From the NCBI GenBank assembly GCA_021838945.1, contig JAKCCH010000020.1, forward strand, positions 1-37,504: a stretch of DNA of 37,504 bases, written 5' to 3'. This document shows positions 35,978 through 37,504 of this stretch, piece by piece. The notes beneath the pieces were generated by a model that ran no database searches, had not been told where the DNA came from, and was given only the letters and a program-made list of their open reading frames with translations. Source of the DNA: Actinomycetes bacterium. GTDB lineage: Bacteria; Actinomycetota; Acidimicrobiia; Acidimicrobiales; Bog-793. A program made the translations under genes and the position numbers. The stretch's first letter is position 1. Every line of letters begins with the position of its first letter.

Positions 35978-37504
35978 TCGCGAGAAGGCAGCAGTCGTCC
36001 CGCCGCCCACCCGGCGGCGTCGTCGCTGCCAGCACCTCGTCGGCGAAGGGACCAAGGTCCGCCGCCGCCGCCGCCGAGGCCGCTTGCTGCAGGCGCTCGA
36101 GCGAGTCCGACATGTCCTCGTCCGGCCGCTCGACAAGGCCATCGGTCATGAAGAGGCAGATGTCGCCCGGCCGTAGCTGGTGGTGCGCCTCGAAGGGCGC
36201 CGGTGGCAGGCTGCCGGCGAGCACACGGCCGCCGCACTCGTGCATCGCCGCCGTCCCGTCCCGCACGAGCAGCCAGGGTGGATGGCCGGCGCAGGTGGTG
36301 TGCAGCTCGAGGGTCGTGAGGTCGAGGAGGCCGAAGAACACGCTCACGATCGGATCGGGAACGTTCCACGCCGCCGAGTCGTTCGCGAGGAGGCCGCTCA
36401 GGCACTCCAGGGTTCCCACCGGGTCGTGGCCTTCGGAGGCGAACGCGAACAGCCCGTTGCGCAGGCGCGCCATGGCGCTCGCGGCCTCGACGCCGTGCCC
36501 GCCGACGTCGCCGACCACGAGGCCGAGGCGGCCGCCGTCGAGCTCGAAGGCGTCGTACCAGTCTCCGCCGACAGGCCCGGATTCGGCGGGCAAGTAGCGG
36601 CCGATCAGCTCCAACCCCGCGACTGCCGGCAAGCGGGTCGGCAGGAGCGCTCGCGTGAGGGTCTCTGCCAACGCCCGCTCGCGCTGGCGCTGGGTGAGAT
36701 CCTCGACGAGGCGCCCGGCGCGGGCGGCGACCTCCAGCGCGAGGTCGAGGTCGCGAGCGGTGAAGCGATCGCGCTCCGAGCACGCAGCGAAGGTCATGAC
36801 TCCGACCGGGCGGGAGTGGCTCTCGAGCGGGACGATCATGAGCGACCGAACGTCGAGGATCGCGGCGAACGGCGCGAACTTCTGCGGATCGACCGGGTCC
36901 TCGTCGTCAGCGCCGATCATGAGCGGCTGGAGGCTGTGAAAGACACGGTTGACGATGTCGAAGTGCTCCTCGACGCCGCTCGGGTTCACGATGGCGAGCT
37001 CTCTCTCGGTGAGCGCTCTCGTCTGTGCTGCGGCGACACGCTCGAACCTGCCGCCACGTTCGAGCAGCACCGAGCAGCGGTCGGCGAGACGCGGCACGAC
37101 GAGGTGGACGAGCGTCTCGATGAGCTGCTCGGGAGTCGCGTACCGGTTCGTGAGGGCAAGGCTCGTCTCGACGAGAAACGCCTGCCGCTCCTGTTCCGCG
37201 GCAGCGCTCTCTGCCCCTTGTGCCCGGTCGAGCGCGACGCCGGCTTGTTCGGCGACGGCAGTCAGGTAGGCCCGCTCGTGCTCGTCGAAGCGATGGTCCG
37301 TCTCGTAGCCGATCGCCATGACTCCGAGGCGTCGGTCTGCGACGAAGAGAGGGAATCCGGCGAAGGCGTGCGTCGCGACCGAACGGAGCGCCGGCCAGCG
37401 GGAGACCAGCTCCTCCCTCGTCTCGACGAAGAGCGGGCCGCCGCCGGCGAGATGCGAGGCGGCAGGGTTCGAGTCGTCGAGCGGGATCTCGTCGAACGAG
37501 TCAT
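35961..37504 (-). CDS. SpoIIE-type PP2C phosphatase with GAF domains (partial, runs off the right edge)
   Basis: The frame stays open from the edge at 37504 to the stop at 35961, about 514 codons. The first visible part is a GAF domain (to about 37200), then a second GAF (about 37180-36730). The PP2C/SpoIIE catalytic domain follows: [47 protein letters not shown] and [10 protein letters not shown], with the metal-binding Asp residues in place. It should dephosphorylate the STAS antagonist, with the GAF domains sensing a signal. An ATG at 37319 exists, but the same frame upstream continues the GAF domain, so the true start is outside the window. Confidence 0.92.
   Translation of the reverse strand, partial: DSFDEIPLDDSNPAASHLAGGGPLFVETREELVSRWPALRSVATHAFAGFPLFVADRRLGVMAIGYETDHRFDEHERAYLTAVAEQAGVALDRAQGAESAAAEQERQAFLVETSLALTNRYATPEQLIETLVHLVVPRLADRCSVLLERGGRFERVAAAQTRALTERELAIVNPSGVEEHFDIVNRVFHSLQPLMIGADDEDPVDPQKFAPFAAILDVRSLMIVPLESHSRPVGVMTFAACSERDRFTARDLDLALEVAARAGRLVEDLTQRQRERALAETLTRALLPTRLPAVAGLELIGRYLPAESGPVGGDWYDAFELDGGRLGLVVGDVGGHGVEAASAMARLRNGLFAFASEGHDPVGTLECLSGLLANDSAAWNVPDPIVSVFFGLLDLTTLELHTTCAGHPPWLLVRDGTAAMHECGGRVLAGSLPPAPFEAHHQLRPGDICLFMTDGLVERPDEDMSDSLERLQQAASAAAAADLGPFADEVLAATTPPGGRRDDCCLLAIRLAG

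Noticed and set aside
1-37504. tRNA genes, CRISPR arrays, insertion sequences, prophage genes
   Set aside because: I looked for T-loop-like GTTCGA contexts, regular repeats and transposase motifs and found none that hold up. The GTTCGAA near 2014 lies in the trxA coding end and has no cloverleaf.

Overview
The window is high-GC DNA, densely coded, with many GTG starts, 1-4 base stop/start overlaps and few intergenic gaps. Gene content points to Actinomycetota and probably the Acidimicrobiia side of the phylum: CwlM, DUF6049, an actinobacterial inositol-phosphate synthase beside a PadR regulator, DUF5318, DUF2510, an F420-type LLM oxidoreductase and a PPi-type phosphofructokinase. The taxonomic call is inference from gene content. 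I recognise no tRNA, rRNA, CRISPR array or insertion sequence.

Layout. 1-8.9 kb is mostly minus strand: a small membrane protein (plus), then two transcription units read right to left, [154-aa membrane protein - trxB - trxA - cwlM] and [DUF6049 - murJ - degV]. 8.9-11.4 kb holds a histone-deacetylase-like enzyme and a tRNA nucleotidyltransferase (plus). 11.4-13.2 kb is padR-ino1 (minus), with a perfect palindromic operator in front of padR. 13.3-20.4 kb (plus) carries a CPBP protease-like protein, DUF5318, panB, the rpsF-ssb-rpsR-rplI cluster, dnaB with a 175-residue mini-intein, and a hotdog thioesterase. 20.5-25.8 kb (plus) carries an Asp-box (BNR) repeat protein coupled to a ubiquitin-like MoaD/ThiS protein ending in Gly-Gly, an acyl-CoA ligase, and a NuoF-like/ferredoxin pair followed by a flavin reductase. 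26-28 kb (minus) is an ArsR-type regulator and MFS transporter with a well-formed promoter/operator. 28.1-30.6 kb (minus) is a large flippase-like membrane protein with an apparently dead kinase-like domain. 30.6-34.0 kb (plus) is a second MFS transporter, an LLM oxidoreductase and PPi-type pfkA. 34.1-37.5 kb is mostly minus strand: a partner-switching module (STAS antagonist, unknown protein, RsbW-like kinase, SpoIIE phosphatase running off the right edge) with a pterin dehydratase gene on plus.

The first 20 kb resembles both sides of the mycobacterial replication origin joined together. Homologues of the M. tuberculosis pcnA/Rv3909/mviN/trxB/trxC/cwlM side abut homologues of the ino1/padR/Rv0049/rpsF-ssb-rpsR-rplI/dnaB side, the junction lying between convergent pcnA and ino1. 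Clusters of DnaA-box-like 9-mers occur downstream of cwlM (472-576) and upstream of dnaB (17899-17960).

A recurrent promoter pattern is a TANNNT hexamer 5-8 bases before a GTG or ATG start (at least eight genes), suggesting widespread leaderless transcription. The most interesting items are the DnaB mini-intein, the Asp-box/ubiquitin-like pair, the NuoF-like module with Ser in place of one cluster cysteine, the pseudokinase-flippase fusion, and the DnaA-box clusters.
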